Shown: in pieces, positions 63,869 to 64,000 of the stretch
How the letters are laid out: each line of letters begins with the position of its first letter
Position numbering within the stretch: the stretch's first letter is position 1
DNA from: Teichococcus aestuarii
GTDB lineage: Bacteria > Pseudomonadota > Alphaproteobacteria > Acetobacterales > Acetobacteraceae
NCBI RefSeq assembly: GCF_003116135.1
Contig: NZ_PDOA01000010.1
Span: 100,086-164,085, forward strand
Reading direction: 5' to 3'
Length of the DNA: 64,000 nucleotides
Notes under the pieces: model-generated
Told to the model about the DNA's origin: nothing
Databases searched by the model: none
The model's input: only the letters and a program-made list of their open reading frames with translations
Position numbers and translations under genes: made by a program

Positions 63869-64000
63869 TGCTTAGTGCCCGTTTGAGAATGCGGGTGTTG
63901 AGGTGTTCAGGGGACATCGTGTGCCCAGATGGGCTGGATGTGGACCAAGGAACACCGTGCCCGCCAGGCAGCCTTCGAGCGGCGCCGCTATCCGACAGAC
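63869..64000 (+). mobile_element. Left end of an IS5-like insertion sequence, partial
   Basis: The transposase start at 63929 and the non-coding GTGCTTAGTGCCCGTTTGAG just before it fit an IS left end. The exact boundary cannot be set because the right end is outside the window. Confidence 0.5.
63929..64000 (+). CDS. Transposase, 5' end only (IS5-like)
   Basis: 24 codons reach the window edge without a stop (MGWMWTKEHRARQAAFERRR, then YPTD). The MWTxxxRxxx...YPTDL-like start is typical of IS5-family transposases. ATG 63938 is an alternative start. Confidence 0.6.
   Translation, partial: MGWMWTKEHRARQAAFERRRYPTD

Noticed and set aside
61602..63875. 757-codon forward frame opposite parE
   Set aside because: Antisense shadow of a conserved housekeeping gene.

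Overview
The window is high-GC DNA whose protein families point to an alphaproteobacterium, most likely Acetobacteraceae (Roseomonas-like). That taxonomic call is inference from overall gene style (ParE, AioA, ArsH, CcdA families) and not from an rRNA or tRNA; none was found. Most of the window reads as one large metal(loid)-resistance island next to a short core-like segment carrying parE, and it ends in the start of an insertion sequence.

Layout. 1-10.2 kb: accessory block with a SIR2-type defence-like protein whose C-terminal half sits in another frame and runs off the left edge, a divergent PIN-domain protein, a long CoiA-like protein, several small hypotheticals and two tandem ribbon-helix-helix paralogues with palindromic upstream sites. 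10.7-15.1 kb: an ArsR-site-controlled operon with a PstS-like periplasmic protein, an ArsR-ArsC fusion, an arsenate-linked GAPDH and ArsJ (export of 1-arseno-3-phosphoglycerate). 15.2-25.0 kb: arsenite oxidation, aioX-aioS-aioR, then a reverse-strand DUF4365 gene, then aioB-aioA-cytochrome c-moeA behind a clear sigma-54 promoter with two upstream dyads.

25.3-38.8 kb: copper block with a DUF305 protein, an RTX-type repeat protein, a Csp-like copper store, P1B ATPase CopA and a divergent CopZ with mirrored CueR-type promoters, and a long reverse operon (cupredoxin, multicopper oxidase CopA, CopB, pseudoazurin-like protein, two-component system, DUF411, Met/His-rich lipoprotein). 40.5-43.5 kb: a second ars operon (arsR-arsC-arsB-arsH), followed by a YncE-like beta-propeller gene. 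44.9-51.1 kb: a pbr/cad-like module (MerR regulator, HMA protein, Zn/Cd/Pb ATPase, LspA, CcdA, CDF transporter), split by a 1.33-kb insertion carrying a persulfide-dioxygenase-like gene between 24-bp direct repeats. 51.4-57.5 kb: an ACR3/BASS-family transporter, a MerT-GDCCVxC-MerR module without merA, a GNAT acetyltransferase and a PadR/flavoprotein/MFS operon with many Cys pairs.

57.6-61.5 kb: small accessory genes, including a possible ADP-ribosyltransferase-like toxin pair and two inverted relics of a YedK-type gene. 61.7-63.7 kb: parE with its own terminator. 63.9-64.0 kb: the 5' end of an IS5-like transposase that runs off the right edge.

As a system, the island appears able to oxidise arsenite to arsenate in the periplasm, passing electrons to a small c-type cytochrome. 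It can reduce or phosphoglycerylate cytoplasmic arsenic and export it by ArsB, ArsJ and an ACR3-like carrier, pump copper and divalent metals through two P1B ATPases, and oxidise or sequester periplasmic copper.
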